A stretch of DNA of 64,000 nucleotides, from NCBI GenBank assembly GCA_003056425.1, contig PYVY01000009.1, forward strand, positions 1-64,000, in the 5' to 3' direction. How positions within the stretch are numbered: position 1 is the first letter of the stretch; each line of letters starts with the position of its first letter. The DNA is from Alteromonas indica. Lineage in GTDB: Bacteria; Pseudomonadota; Gammaproteobacteria; Enterobacterales; Alteromonadaceae. Of this stretch, positions 8,966-20,387 are shown one piece after another. The notes under the pieces are model-generated. The model was not told the DNA's origin. It did no database searches and saw nothing but the letters and a program-made list of their open reading frames with translations. Both the position numbers and the translations under genes were made by a program.

Positions 8966-9550
8966 TTACGCTGCTGCGCGGCTAGAGCGAAGAGGCCGGG
9001 TCGGGCGTTTTGGTGGCTCAGGATTATGTACCGGAGCCTGACTGACTTTCTGCTGACGGCGCCGGTAAGGTATCAGTTTGGTTTCCAGGCATTCCCGAAT
9101 TTCTTCCACCGTATAACCTGATTTAACCTTGATCCGGGCATGGGGCAAGCCTGCGGCATCTAACGCGCCAGATACAAACCAGTCGCGTTGCGTTTTGTAG
9201 CCTTCTTTAGCGCCTCTGTGTACCAAATCTATCGCTAACACCGGGGTCATATCGGTTTTATCACATAATACAAAATCAAGCTGGCGGGACGAAGCACGGC
9301 TTAATGCTGCGCCGGCCTGCTTTTTAGCTGTGTTATTTCGCACCTGTACCAGGTCGTTCAAGCGTACCCGGCATACCACGCGAAACTCGCGTCCTACCGA
9401 CTGCTCGATTAAATTTAAAAATGTATGCTCTACTGGTGTGAACAGCGACGGTTTGCGTCTGAACGGAAACGCCACGCCACCATCTGACAGTTTTATGGCG
9501 CCCAGTGCGACCACAATTAACAGCATCATTAATATTATTGCCAGTTCCAT
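8966..9550 (-). CDS. DUF2726 family protein, membrane-anchored
   Basis: A 194-aa protein with one N-terminal membrane segment (about residues 2-20) is followed by a soluble domain. The blocks FTPVEHTFLNLIEQSVG, RQLDFVLCDKTDMTPVLAID and DAAGLPHARI match the DUF2726 pattern, which resembles a nuclease-like fold with D and E/Q-x-K style positions. The tail (about residues 165-194) is Pro/Arg rich and probably disordered. No partner gene is adjacent. Function is unknown; a nucleic-acid role is only a guess from the fold family. Confidence 0.7.
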   Translation of the reverse strand: MELAIILMMLLIVVALGAIKLSDGGVAFPFRRKPSLFTPVEHTFLNLIEQSVGREFRVVCRVRLNDLVQVRNNTAKKQAGAALSRASSRQLDFVLCDKTDMTPVLAIDLVHRGAKEGYKTQRDWFVSGALDAAGLPHARIKVKSGYTVEEIRECLETKLIPYRRRQQKVSQAPVHNPEPPKRPTRPLRSSRAAA

Positions 9551-9800
9551 AATGGATCCTCAAAAAAACCGATCTAGGTATGTCATTTTTCTGACGTTTA
9601 ATGGAGGTTTTTCCGTCAGTACCTGAAAATAGCAAGCAGGGTGCCAATACCAATAGTTTTTTGAAAAAACCGGGAACAATAGAACGTGTAAGGTGGGAAA
9701 CGTATCGGCACCAGGGGTGACGCACTGAGGCCAATAGGCAGGCGAACAAGCCGGTACATTAGGGAATTAAAGGTACCGGCGAGGGGATGGCGACGAAGAG

Positions 9801-10181
9801 TTACTGACTAGCGAGCAATGAATCGAGTATTAGTAAATCTACCTGCGCCCCGCTATGGTCAGGCGAGACCACTACGCGGATAGTATTCTGGGCACCGGTC
9901 AACACCACCCGGCCATTGAATTGGCTGGCTACATGAAGTTGCGGCATATGCTGTTGATACCACTGTAATACTGATTCGGTACTTTGCGGTGTGTGAAATA
10001 TCAGTGATGCTGGCATATCATCGTCGAAGCGCTGACACTGAGTAGCCCCTTGAGGCATAGACACATTATAAAACTCGCCGGGGCAAGGCGCTATGGCAGG
10101 CTGAGAGATATTGCCAGCCGCCATTCCAGGCGCGGCAACCGCTAGGGTAGATAAGAATGTCAGGGCGCGGAGCAGCTTCAT
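9801..10181 (-). CDS. hypothetical exported protein
   Basis: This 126-aa protein has a clear signal peptide: MKLLRALTFLSTLAVAAPGMAA with an AMA-type cleavage site near residue 22. The mature part has two Cys residues (CPGEFYNV and QCQRF) that could form a disulfide. Its middle, TESVLQWYQQHMPQL, resembles the short helix-strand modules seen in other small proteobacterial periplasmic proteins. I do not recognise the family. It is read toward the DUF2726 gene, with about 250 bp between them. Confidence 0.65.
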   Translation of the reverse strand: MKLLRALTFLSTLAVAAPGMAAGNISQPAIAPCPGEFYNVSMPQGATQCQRFDDDMPASLIFHTPQSTESVLQWYQQHMPQLHVASQFNGRVVLTGAQNTIRVVVSPDHSGAQVDLLILDSLLASQ

Positions 10182-10393
10182 AGTCAGCCTTTAACCAGGT
10201 TAATGTTAAGTCACCGATACTATAGAAAATGTCACTGGAAGCGGCAACCAACCTTGGTCCAGTTTGCGTATGCCAGTTGATTAAAAGGTATCAACCCTGT
10301 TTTGCCGGGTGATTAAGGTTAGCAGTATTGCAAAGGATGTATGAGCTGGTTTGTCTGACCAGAGGATGATGAAATCTGGCACAATAGAAAGGC

Positions 10394-10418
10394 AAAAAAC
10401 GGGCTCAAGGCCCGTTTT
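10394..10418 (-). terminator. terminator after gltBD
   Basis: A CGGGC/GCCCG stem extended by A:T pairs surrounds a 5-base loop. Read on the minus strand it ends in six T. It lies about 50 bp after the gltD stop and fits the end of the gltBD transcript. Confidence 0.85.
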
Positions 10419-10465
10419 GCATTTGTCGATATAAAATAGCAGGCGCATCCAGCGCGCTATCGGGT

Positions 10466-11884
<1,419 letters not shown>

Positions 11885-11895
11885 TTACCATCCTC

Positions 11896-14800
11896 CTACT
11901 GAGCCTGAATACGAAGTTCGTCGCTGGAGCGACTGATGTGGCCCAACAGGTTTTTCACATCACTGGTTTTTGGTTTAATCAGTTTGAATTGCTTCAGGGT
12001 ATTCGCAAAATCGGTTAGCAGACTCAACGAATACTCGCTGCCGGTTTCTTCATAGTGCTGGTTGATCAGACCACGCAAGTGCTCCACCAGAATGTTTTTA
12101 TCATCTACTGGCATAATTTCTACCAGCTCACTATTTACCCGGTTATCCAGGTCGCCATCGTCCAGCAGATAGGCAAAGCCGCCGGTCATGCCGGCGCCAA
12201 AGTTAACGCCCACCTTACCCAGTACAGCTACAATGCCGCCGGTCATATACTCACAACCATTATCGCCGATACCTTCAACAACAGCGATCGCGCCTGAGTT
12301 ACGTACCCCAAAGCGTTCGCCGGCGCGTCCGGCCGCGAATAATTTGCCGCCGGTGGCCCCGTACAGACAGGTGTTACCCATAATAGTACTGTCGTGGGCA
12401 TCAAAGCCGATATCACGAGGCGGGTAAATAACCAGCTTTCCGCCGGTCATTCCTTTACCCACATAGTCATTGGCATCACCTTCAATACGCATGTGCAAGC
12501 CGCCCGCATTCCATACCCCAAAGCTTTGGCCGGCTGTCCCTACGAACTGAACTTCGACAGGGTTATCTTCCATGTCGTGATTACCATAGTGTTTGGCGAT
12601 TTCGCCTGAAACCATGGCGCCTACCGAGCGATCGGTATTGCGAATAGGGTAATTGAGCTTGATACCCGTACCATTTTCTATGGCTTGCTGGCTGGCTTTA
12701 AACAGTTCACCGTTCAACTCGCCTTTATCCATCGGCTGGTTTGTGGTTTGCGAACAGAACAGACGAGTATGCTCACCTGCTTTTGGACGCGCCAATAGCG
12801 GCGACAAATCAAGCCGGTTTTGTTTAGCCGAAATACCTTCAATAACTTTTAACAGATCGGTTCGGCCAATGAGATCGTCAAACTTGCGTACGCCAAGCGA
12901 AGCCATAATTTCCCGCACTTCCTGAGCAATAAACCTGAAGTAGTTCATGACCATTTCAGGCAAGCCGATAAAGTGCTCTTCACGCAGCTTTTCATCTTGT
13001 GTTGCTACACCGGTAGCACAGTTATTCAGATGGCAAATTCGCAGGTACTTACAACCCAGTGCGACCATTGGGCCAGTTCCAAAGCCAAAGCTTTCTGCGC
13101 CTAAACAGGCGGCTTTAACCACATCCAGGCCGGTTTTCAAACCACCATCGGTTTGCAAGCGAACTTTATGTCGTAAGCCGTTCTCAATCAGTGCTTGCTG
13201 GGTTTCTGCCAGGCCTAGCTCAAACGGACTACCGGCATATTTAACCGACGTCAATGGGCTGGCACCCGTGCCACCGTCATAACCCGATACGGTAATCAGA
13301 TCTGCGTAGGCTTTTGCTACACCGGTAGCAATAGTGCCCACGCCAGGTTCAGATACCAGTTTCACCGAAATCAACGCTGCGGGGTTAACCTGCTTGAGGT
13401 CAAAAATCAGCTGCGCCAAATCTTCGATAGAATAAATATCATGATGGGGCGGGGGCGATATTAAGGTTACGCCAGGTACAGAAAAACGTAGTGTCGCAAT
13501 ATACCGGTTTACTTTATCGCCGGGTAACTGGCCGCCTTCGCCGGGCTTAGCACCCTGTGCTACCTTAATCTGAATGACATTTGCATTCACCAGATAGTGG
13601 GGCGTCACCCCAAAACGGCCTGATGCGACCTGTTTAATTTTAGAGTTTTTCTCAGTTCCAAAACGTGAAGGGTGTTCACCACCTTCGCCCGAATTGGACT
13701 GTCCGCCCAGTCGATTCATGGCAATTGCCAACGCTTCATGAGCTTCTGGACTCAGCGCGCCAATCGACATCGCCGCGGTATCAAAGCGTGGAAACAGCTT
13801 TTCTGGCGCTTCGACTTCTTCAATATCGATAGCCTCATCCTGGCTATGTAAGCCGAGCAAATCACGTAAATGGGCAGGGCTGCGTTCATTCACTTGCTTA
13901 GCGTATTCCTGATAATCAGTATACTCGCCAGACATTACCGCCTTTTGCAGCGACTGCACAATACCCGGATTGTAGGCGTGATATTCACCACCATGTACAT
14001 ATTTAAGCAGTCCGCCATGGCTAAGCGGTTTGCGCTTCAGCCAGGCAATTCTGGACTGATTCATAATATCCTGCTCAAAATCAGTGAACCCAGCTCCTTG
14101 TATGCGCGAGGTCACCCCTTTAAAGCATAGCTCCATAACTTCGTTGTTAATGCCTACCGCTTCAAATAGTTTCGCTGAACGGTAACTGGCCACGGTACTA
14201 ATGCCCATTTTGGACATGATCTTATACAGACCTTTGTTAATACCTTTACGATAGTTAAGGGTGGCTTCCATGGGCGAAACTGGCAATTCGCCGTTCTCGC
14301 ACAGTTGCTCAATTGTCTCATACGCCAGGAACGGGTAAATCGCCGTTGCGCCTAAGCCAATTAATACAGCAAAGTGATGCGGATCACGTGCGGTAGCGGT
14401 TTCTACCACAATATTTGCATCACAACGAAGCGCTTTGGTGATTAATCGGCGCTGCACAGCTCCTACCGCCATCGCTGCGGGGATCGGCAAGCGGTTCTTG
14501 CGAATATTACGGTCTGATAAAATAACAAATGCCGCGCGCTTCTGCTTAACCAGGTACTCAACTTCGTTACAAATGCGCTCGATGGCTTTACGCAAGCCTT
14601 CTTCCTGCGAGTATTGCAACTCTATAACTTCTGAATAATAGTATTCAGGGTTAAATTCCCGAAGCTGCTTTAAATCGGTGTACATGAGTATGGGCGATTC
14701 AAACAATACACGGTCAGCATAACCTGAGGTTTCGCTGAAAACATTTTGTTCACGGCCGATACAGGTTGCCAGCGACATCACATGATTTTCTCGCAGCGGA

Positions 14801-16359
14801 TCTATTGGCGGGTTGGTAACCTGCGCAAACTGCTGGCGGAAATAGTCATATAAGGTACGTGTTTGGGAAGACATCACCGCCATTGGCGTGTCATCGCCCA
14901 TCGAACCTACGGCTTCCTGGCCGTCTTTCGCCAACACTTTAATAATTTGCTGAATTTCTTCATAGCTGTAATTAAACAGCTTGTGGTACACCGCCATGGT
15001 GTCATTATCAAAAGCGCGCTGGCCTATTTGACTGGCATCAACCTGTTCCACCGGAGTGAGGTGACGGATGTGCTTATCCAGCCATTCCCGATATGGATGG
15101 CGGTCTTTAAGTTCATCATCAATTTCGTTTGAGCGCCAGATTTTGCCGGTGTAAGTATCTACTGCCAGCATCTCGCCTGGGCCTACCCGACCTTTTTCCA
15201 ATACATCCGATTCTTTGTAATCCCAAATACCAACTTCAGAAGCAAGCGTAATAAAGCCATTTTTGGTAATCACATAGCGAGCCGGACGTAGACCATTACG
15301 ATCCAGATTACAGGCCACATGGCGGCCATTGGTTAATACGATACCGGCGGGGCCGTCCCAGGGTTCCATGTGCATCGAGTTAAACTCATAAAATGCACGC
15401 AGATCGTTATCCATGGTTTTATTATTTTGATAAGCCGGTGGCACCAACAAACGCATGGCACGGAACAAATCCATGCCGCCAGCTAAAAATAGCTCTAGCA
15501 TGTTGTCCAGCGACGAAGAGTCTGAACCTTCGGTATTAACGTAGGGCGCAGCCTCTTTTAGATCCGGAATAAGGGGGGTAGCAAACTTGCCCGTTCGCGC
15601 CAAAGACCAGTCGCGGTTACCTTTAATGGTATTGATTTCGCCATTATGCGCTAAAAAGCGAAATGGCTGCGCCAGCGGCCAGCGAGGCAAGGTATTAGTT
15701 GAAAAGCGCTGGTGGAATACACAGATAGCGCTTTTGAGGCGTTCATCTGCCAGATCGGCATAAAAAGCTGGCAGGTCTTTTGGCATGACCAGCCCTTTGT
15801 ATATAGTAACCAAGCCGGATAAACAGGCTACATAGAAGTCTTCATCTTGCTCAAGACGTTTTTCCGCCCGTCGACGCACCATATAAAGGCGGCGTTCCAA
15901 ATCGCGCTTACGCCAACCCGCAGGCGCATTTACAAACACCTGTTCAATCTGTGGCACGCCAGATAACGCCAACTCGCCCAGTACAGTATGGTCTACCGGT
16001 ACTTCGCGCCAACCCACCACTGACAAGGTTTCTTTTTCCAGCTCTTCATTGAGCACCTGTCTGGCATGCTCAGCCAACGCCGAGTCGCGACTTAGGAAAA
16101 TCATTCCTACCGCATATTTTTTGCTTAGCTTCCAGCCATTTTCCTGCGCAATTTCGTGGAAAAATGCATCTGGCTTTTGCAGTAACAGACCGCAGCCATC
16201 ACCGGTTTTACCGTCTGCGGCAATACCGCCTCGGTGCTGCATTCTATCCAGGCCATGGATTGCAGTTTCCACCAGTTGGTGACTAGCTTCCCCGTGAGTG
16301 TGGGCTATTAAACCGAAGCCACAGTTATCCCGGGAATCATTGGGATTGTATAAACTCAT
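11896..16359 (-). CDS. gltB: glutamate synthase large subunit
   Basis: This is the alpha subunit of NADPH glutamate synthase. An N-terminal class II amidotransferase domain releases ammonia from glutamine; the FMN and 3Fe-4S synthase domain builds glutamate; the C-terminal GXGXG beta-helix joins them. After a short propeptide the nucleophile is Cys13 in [11 protein letters not shown]. The FMN domain has [19 protein letters not shown] and the cluster motif [14 protein letters not shown] start at the ATG at 16359 because AAGGAG lies 6 bases upstream; a reading from 16410 would add 17 residues with no ribosome site. Length is 1487 aa, as usual. Gene order gltB-gltD, next to a divergent arcB, resembles that near E. 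coli arcB. Confidence 0.97.
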   Translation of the reverse strand: MSLYNPNDSRDNCGFGLIAHTHGEASHQLVETAIHGLDRMQHRGGIAADGKTGDGCGLLLQKPDAFFHEIAQENGWKLSKKYAVGMIFLSRDSALAEHARQVLNEELEKETLSVVGWREVPVDHTVLGELALSGVPQIEQVFVNAPAGWRKRDLERRLYMVRRRAEKRLEQDEDFYVACLSGLVTIYKGLVMPKDLPAFYADLADERLKSAICVFHQRFSTNTLPRWPLAQPFRFLAHNGEINTIKGNRDWSLARTGKFATPLIPDLKEAAPYVNTEGSDSSSLDNMLELFLAGGMDLFRAMRLLVPPAYQNNKTMDNDLRAFYEFNSMHMEPWDGPAGIVLTNGRHVACNLDRNGLRPARYVITKNGFITLASEVGIWDYKESDVLEKGRVGPGEMLAVDTYTGKIWRSNEIDDELKDRHPYREWLDKHIRHLTPVEQVDASQIGQRAFDNDTMAVYHKLFNYSYEEIQQIIKVLAKDGQEAVGSMGDDTPMAVMSSQTRTLYDYFRQQFAQVTNPPIDPLRENHVMSLATCIGREQNVFSETSGYADRVLFESPILMYTDLKQLREFNPEYYYSEVIELQYSQEEGLRKAIERICNEVEYLVKQKRAAFVILSDRNIRKNRLPIPAAMAVGAVQRRLITKALRCDANIVVETATARDPHHFAVLIGLGATAIYPFLAYETIEQLCENGELPVSPMEATLNYRKGINKGLYKIMSKMGISTVASYRSAKLFEAVGINNEVMELCFKGVTSRIQGAGFTDFEQDIMNQSRIAWLKRKPLSHGGLLKYVHGGEYHAYNPGIVQSLQKAVMSGEYTDYQEYAKQVNERSPAHLRDLLGLHSQDEAIDIEEVEAPEKLFPRFDTAAMSIGALSPEAHEALAIAMNRLGGQSNSGEGGEHPSRFGTEKNSKIKQVASGRFGVTPHYLVNANVIQIKVAQGAKPGEGGQLPGDKVNRYIATLRFSVPGVTLISPPPHHDIYSIEDLAQLIFDLKQVNPAALISVKLVSEPGVGTIATGVAKAYADLITVSGYDGGTGASPLTSVKYAGSPFELGLAETQQALIENGLRHKVRLQTDGGLKTGLDVVKAACLGAESFGFGTGPMVALGCKYLRICHLNNCATGVATQDEKLREEHFIGLPEMVMNYFRFIAQEVREIMASLGVRKFDDLIGRTDLLKVIEGISAKQNRLDLSPLLARPKAGEHTRLFCSQTTNQPMDKGELNGELFKASQQAIENGTGIKLNYPIRNTDRSVGAMVSGEIAKHYGNHDMEDNPVEVQFVGTAGQSFGVWNAGGLHMRIEGDANDYVGKGMTGGKLVIYPPRDIGFDAHDSTIMGNTCLYGATGGKLFAAGRAGERFGVRNSGAIAVVEGIGDNGCEYMTGGIVAVLGKVGVNFGAGMTGGFAYLLDDGDLDNRVNSELVEIMPVDDKNILVEHLRGLINQHYEETGSEYSLSLLTDFANTLKQFKLIKPKTSDVKNLLGHISRSSDELRIQAQ

Positions 16360-17448
16360 CTTTAACTCCTTCAACCTTCGACTGGGCAAGGTACGCGCTG
16401 TGCTCATCACGTAGAGGTTCGTGTGACACAGTCATTTTCAGGCATCTATCAATAGCAGAATAATTTTCGTCTATTGGCCGTGCCTGTTTTCGTCGTTATT
16501 TATTATTAGAGGATACCAGCCATGTGGTCCGCATTTTTATGCACAATTGCTAAGCGGGCCGTACAAAATACCCATATTAGATTACAAAATCAATTGGTAT
16601 TCTGAGTCTGGCATTAAAGAAAAATCAATAAAAAGGAAAAGCTCTTTATTAATAATAGGTTACCGGGTTTATTGGTTGGAATGCTATTGCCCGGATTGTC
16701 CCCGTTTCTGTGCTTTTTAGTATATTCATACTAATGATGCAACATTAAAAAGGCCCTGAAAATGAATAAAAATACAATAAAAACGTTTATATATTTATAT
16801 TATTGCTGCAGCACTGCATGTTTATTTGCGCGCTACTCTAAATTACCACAGGCCACCCCCTTCACGCATGTGCTTTTATATAAAGTATTGTTGCGCATAA
16901 AAGTGGTAAAGCAATTGCATTAATCATGAGTGAGTGCTGTTGAAGATGTAATGGTTCAACGTCAGGCACGTTGGTTACAGGCATAATATGCGCCTGTAAG
17001 GTATCCCGGATGACGTATTAGTAAATAAGGTTTTAATTATGTTAGAAGTAAGATTGTTCGACGAAGAAGATATCGATAGAATCGCGGTCCCCGGCTATAA
17101 TATTAAATAGCTTGTTGTTCAAAGAGTTAATCTCATTTTACACGGTACTGCAATACGCTGGTCGGTGTTATCCCGGTAGCTTTCACCAGATACGCACCGA
17201 CACTATTTATTTTTTCTCTCTATTATTTCTTTCCCTCTCAATGCGGCTGTCAACACCAAAATCTGCCTGCGTGTGACCAATAGAAGTGCAGACTGTCGCT
17301 TTATTGGTGCACAGGTTGCCAATAACGGCATACAGCGGTTTTAGTTCCTACTTTATTTGCAAAAAGCACATAACTGATCACATGGTTTGTTTGCCGCAGA
17401 GATAAGACCTGCTAGGATAACCGCAATTTTATTAGTGAATTAAGTGTT
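16360..17448. other. 1.1 kb gene-poor gap between gltB and arcB
   Basis: This gap must hold the divergent promoters of gltB and arcB. It is AT-rich around 16570-16800. I see no long reading frame. It contains an inverted repeat at 16975-16999 (TTACAGGC, 9-base loop, GCCTGTAA) and two short possible reading frames, at 16762-16923 (53 codons, no convincing ribosome site) and 17039-17110. No terminator or known riboswitch was recognised. Confidence 0.6.
17039..17110 (+). CDS. possible 23-aa small protein
   Basis: An ATG at 17039 is preceded by TAAGG about 8 bases upstream and opens a 23-codon frame rich in acidic residues (MLEVRLFDEEDIDRIAVPGY, then NIK). It lies 40 bp after an 8-bp inverted repeat and 340 bp before arcB, in the same direction. 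The ribosome site and balanced codon use are suggestive only. It could equally be a chance frame. I do not recognise the peptide. Confidence 0.3.
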   Translation: MLEVRLFDEEDIDRIAVPGYNIK

Positions 17449-19809
17449 ATGCATCAGGATTCCCCTAATGATTCGTGGGCTATACGGATTGCCCAGTTTG
17501 TAAAACGGTTCGGCACACTCAAGCTGAGTATTCTGTTTGTCATGGTGACTCTGGTGTTCACACTGGGTGGGTCGTACATTGTGCGGGTGAGTCTGGGTAA
17601 GCCGGTACAGCCTGACGACTTCATCATAGCCATTATTATTACGCTGCTCTCCGCGCCCTGGGTACTGTATTTCTTCAGCGAATTGGTTAAACAGCTGGAA
17701 AACTCGCGAACGAACTTAAAAGAAGTGGTAACGCAATTGGAGCGCTTGCGTGAAGAGGATGTGTTCTTAAACCGCGAACTGCAAAGTAATATACGCCAGC
17801 TGAACCACGAAATTGAACAGCGTAAGACCGCGCAGGAAGAACGTGAAGCGGTGTTTAAAGAACTTGAACGCGAGATTGACGATAAGTCCTCCTCAGAAGA
17901 ACAGGCACGGCGTTTATCTACCTTACTTCGCTCTATTATTGACGCGTCACCCGACCTGATTTATTACCGTAATGAAGAAGGGCGGTTTGCCGGCTGTAAT
18001 CGAATTGCCGAGCTGTTGACCGGCAAAACAGAAGAAGAGCTGGTGGGATTAACACTGCACGACGTATTTGAAGAAGACCTGGCGTCGCAAATTGTGGCCA
18101 GCGACCGCGAGGTTCTGGAAACCAATGCCAGTATGACCGAAGAGTTGTGGTTGCGCTTTGCCGATGGTCGTCGGCGCTACTTCGAAATGAAGCGGGTACC
18201 TTTCTTCGACAATGCAGGAAACCGGTTAGGCTTACTGGCCTTTGGCCGGGATATGACAGAACGCAAACAGGCCGAGAGTGCGGCGGCTAAAGCCAGTACA
18301 GACAAGACACGTTTTATTGCCACCATCAGCCATGAGTTGCGTACACCGTTAAACGGCATCGTAGGGCTTAGCCGTATGCTACGCGATACGGACTTGTCGA
18401 AAGAGCAATTTAGCTGGGTAAGTACTATTTACGCCAGCGCTATTACGCTGGGGAACATTTTCAACGATATTGTTGATTTAGATAAGCTGGATCGGGATAA
18501 GCTTGAACTGAGCCTGAAAACGGTTTCGCTGCGCGATTTTACGGAAGAGCTGTCGAGTATTATTCGGCTGCTAGCGGCAGATAAAAACCTGGAGTTGGTG
18601 ACCACCGTTAATGAGCCTTTACCGCAAATGGTAGAAGTCGACGGCACCCGACTGCGCCAGATTCTGTGGAATATTCTGTTCAATGCCGTGAAATTTACCC
18701 ATAAAGGCGAGGTCAGCCTGTCAGTTTCAGCTACCCAGCCAGTGCAGGGCGGCAGTATTGTAAGCTTCGTTATCCAGGATACGGGAGTAGGGATACCCGA
18801 TACCGAGCTGGATAAGATTTTTGCGATGTATTATCAGGTAGATCATCCTGATCACCAGTCGGCCACCGGGACAGGTATTGGCTTAGCCATCTGTAAACAA
18901 ATGGTCGAGTTGATGAACGGTGAGATTCGGGTGACCAGTGAGGTTAACAAAGGTACCCGGTTTGAAATTGATCTGCCGGTACAAATTTCTACCAGACCCA
19001 TGCAAATTTCGAAGTTGCAGGTTACCGATTTGCGCATTTTGCTGGTAGAAGATATTGAGCTGAATGTCATGGTAGCCAAAGCCTTACTTGAAAAGCTGGG
19101 GCAAACGGTGGATGTCGCCATGACTGGTCAGGAAGCCATAGATAAAGCCCGGGCCAATGAATATGACCTGATCCTGCTGGATATTCAATTACCCGATATG
19201 ACCGGTTTTGATGTCGCTAATGTGTTGATTGAAGAAGACCTGGTTATGCAGACGCCTATTGTGGCGCTCACCGCGAATGTGATTAAAAAACGCGAAGAGT
19301 ATCTGGAAAACGGCATGGACGATATTATCGCCAAGCCGATTAAAAAGAGTCGGGTTATTGAAGTATTTAATGCATTGTTTGCTGAGCCCGCGGCGCCGGC
19401 AGAGACTGAGGTCGAACAGCGCAAAGCCAAACCGGATGCCACTAAATCACTTAGCAATATTCTGGATATGGATTTGTTACAGATGCTGGTGGATACTATT
19501 GGCGAAGATATGGTGCGGGCCAGTGTCAAAGTGTTTCAGGATAAAATGCCTGAATACATGGAGATTTTGCAACTAAGCTTAAGCGCTGATGAAAAGTCAG
19601 AAGTGTGTTCGCAAGCACATAAAATCAAAGGCGCTGCAGGTTCTGTTGGTTTAGCCCGCGTGCAACGTATTGCCAATCAGATTCAGCAAGGCGATCACCC
19701 GGCCTGGTGGCAGAATGTGCACGACTGGGTAGAAGAGCTGCAAATGGCCGTGGCCCATGATATGAAAACGTTGCAGGAGTGGCTGAATGCACAGATGGTT
19801 GATGATTAA
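17449..19809 (+). CDS. arcB: hybrid sensor kinase ArcB
   Basis: ArcB senses the redox state of the quinone pool and passes phosphate to the ArcA regulator, which adjusts respiratory and TCA genes. Two membrane helices (about residues 26-48 and 57-77) are followed by a long coiled coil (80-155) and a PAS domain (about 160-275). The kinase core has His295 in SHELRTPLNG and an ATPase domain with DTGVGIP and TGIGLAI. A receiver domain has Asp578 (LLDIQLPDM), and a C-terminal HPt domain has His724 (AHKIKGAAGS). The full phosphorelay His-Asp-His is therefore intact. Length of 786 aa is close to E. coli ArcB (778). The ribosome site is weak. Two PH-domain genes follow at once. Confidence 0.94.
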   Translation: MHQDSPNDSWAIRIAQFVKRFGTLKLSILFVMVTLVFTLGGSYIVRVSLGKPVQPDDFIIAIIITLLSAPWVLYFFSELVKQLENSRTNLKEVVTQLERLREEDVFLNRELQSNIRQLNHEIEQRKTAQEEREAVFKELEREIDDKSSSEEQARRLSTLLRSIIDASPDLIYYRNEEGRFAGCNRIAELLTGKTEEELVGLTLHDVFEEDLASQIVASDREVLETNASMTEELWLRFADGRRRYFEMKRVPFFDNAGNRLGLLAFGRDMTERKQAESAAAKASTDKTRFIATISHELRTPLNGIVGLSRMLRDTDLSKEQFSWVSTIYASAITLGNIFNDIVDLDKLDRDKLELSLKTVSLRDFTEELSSIIRLLAADKNLELVTTVNEPLPQMVEVDGTRLRQILWNILFNAVKFTHKGEVSLSVSATQPVQGGSIVSFVIQDTGVGIPDTELDKIFAMYYQVDHPDHQSATGTGIGLAICKQMVELMNGEIRVTSEVNKGTRFEIDLPVQISTRPMQISKLQVTDLRILLVEDIELNVMVAKALLEKLGQTVDVAMTGQEAIDKARANEYDLILLDIQLPDMTGFDVANVLIEEDLVMQTPIVALTANVIKKREEYLENGMDDIIAKPIKKSRVIEVFNALFAEPAAPAETEVEQRKAKPDATKSLSNILDMDLLQMLVDTIGEDMVRASVKVFQDKMPEYMEILQLSLSADEKSEVCSQAHKIKGAAGSVGLARVQRIANQIQQGDHPAWWQNVHDWVEELQMAVAHDMKTLQEWLNAQMVDD

Positions 19810-19814
19810 CCCTA

Positions 19815-20372
19815 ATGGGAGCCCCATTGGACGCGCCTGAAACTGACTATCATAATGCGCCGGTAACCACGGCGCAGTTACCCGACCTGTGGACACTTGA
19901 AACTGAAGCATTGTCGCCGCGCTACCGGTGGTTAAATATGTTGATCGTTGCCGTGATAGGGTGTGGGCTGCTAGCCCTACTTAGTATAGTCAGGTATCAA
20001 ACGTTACTAAGTTTGCCGGCAAACCTGTTAGCTACTTATCCTTTTGTGGTCACAGCGGTGGCGGTGGGTACCGTATGGGCATTGGCCTATCACTTTCTGG
20101 CCGATCCCTGTATTCGTTTTGCCCTACGTGAACAAGATTTGGTGTTGCATAAGGGGCTGATATTTAAAAGTATTGGCTGCCAGCCTGTGCTGCGTATACA
20201 GCATATTGAATTGAAACGTGGGCCATTAGAACGCCTTGCCGGACTCGCGCGCCTCCAGGTATTTTCAGCGGGTGGAGCAGTGCACACATTCGAAATCCCG
20301 GGGCTACCGGTGGTCCAGGCGCAAAAATTACGTCAGTTTATTCTTAGCCATAAAGAGTTAAATGCGAAGTAA
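19815..20372 (+). CDS. bacterial PH-domain membrane protein (YdbS-like)
   Basis: This 185-aa protein has two membrane segments (about residues 38-60 and 72-95) followed by one bacterial PH-like domain (bPH2). The domain has FALREQDLVLHKGLIF, then RIQHIELKRGPLERLAGLA, the usual start of this fold. It begins 5 bp after arcB and ends 15 bp before a larger two-or-more-PH-domain partner, the same order as the ydbS-ydbT pair. Such pairs are inner-membrane proteins of uncertain role. Start choice is weak because no clear ribosome site is seen. Confidence 0.82.
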   Translation: MGAPLDAPETDYHNAPVTTAQLPDLWTLETEALSPRYRWLNMLIVAVIGCGLLALLSIVRYQTLLSLPANLLATYPFVVTAVAVGTVWALAYHFLADPCIRFALREQDLVLHKGLIFKSIGCQPVLRIQHIELKRGPLERLAGLARLQVFSAGGAVHTFEIPGLPVVQAQKLRQFILSHKELNAK

Positions 20373-20387
20373 ACCTGGACGAACAGC

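Noticed and set aside
9333-9749. 138-codon minus-strand frame
   Set aside because: It overlaps the DUF2726 gene in another frame and has no family match or ribosome site.
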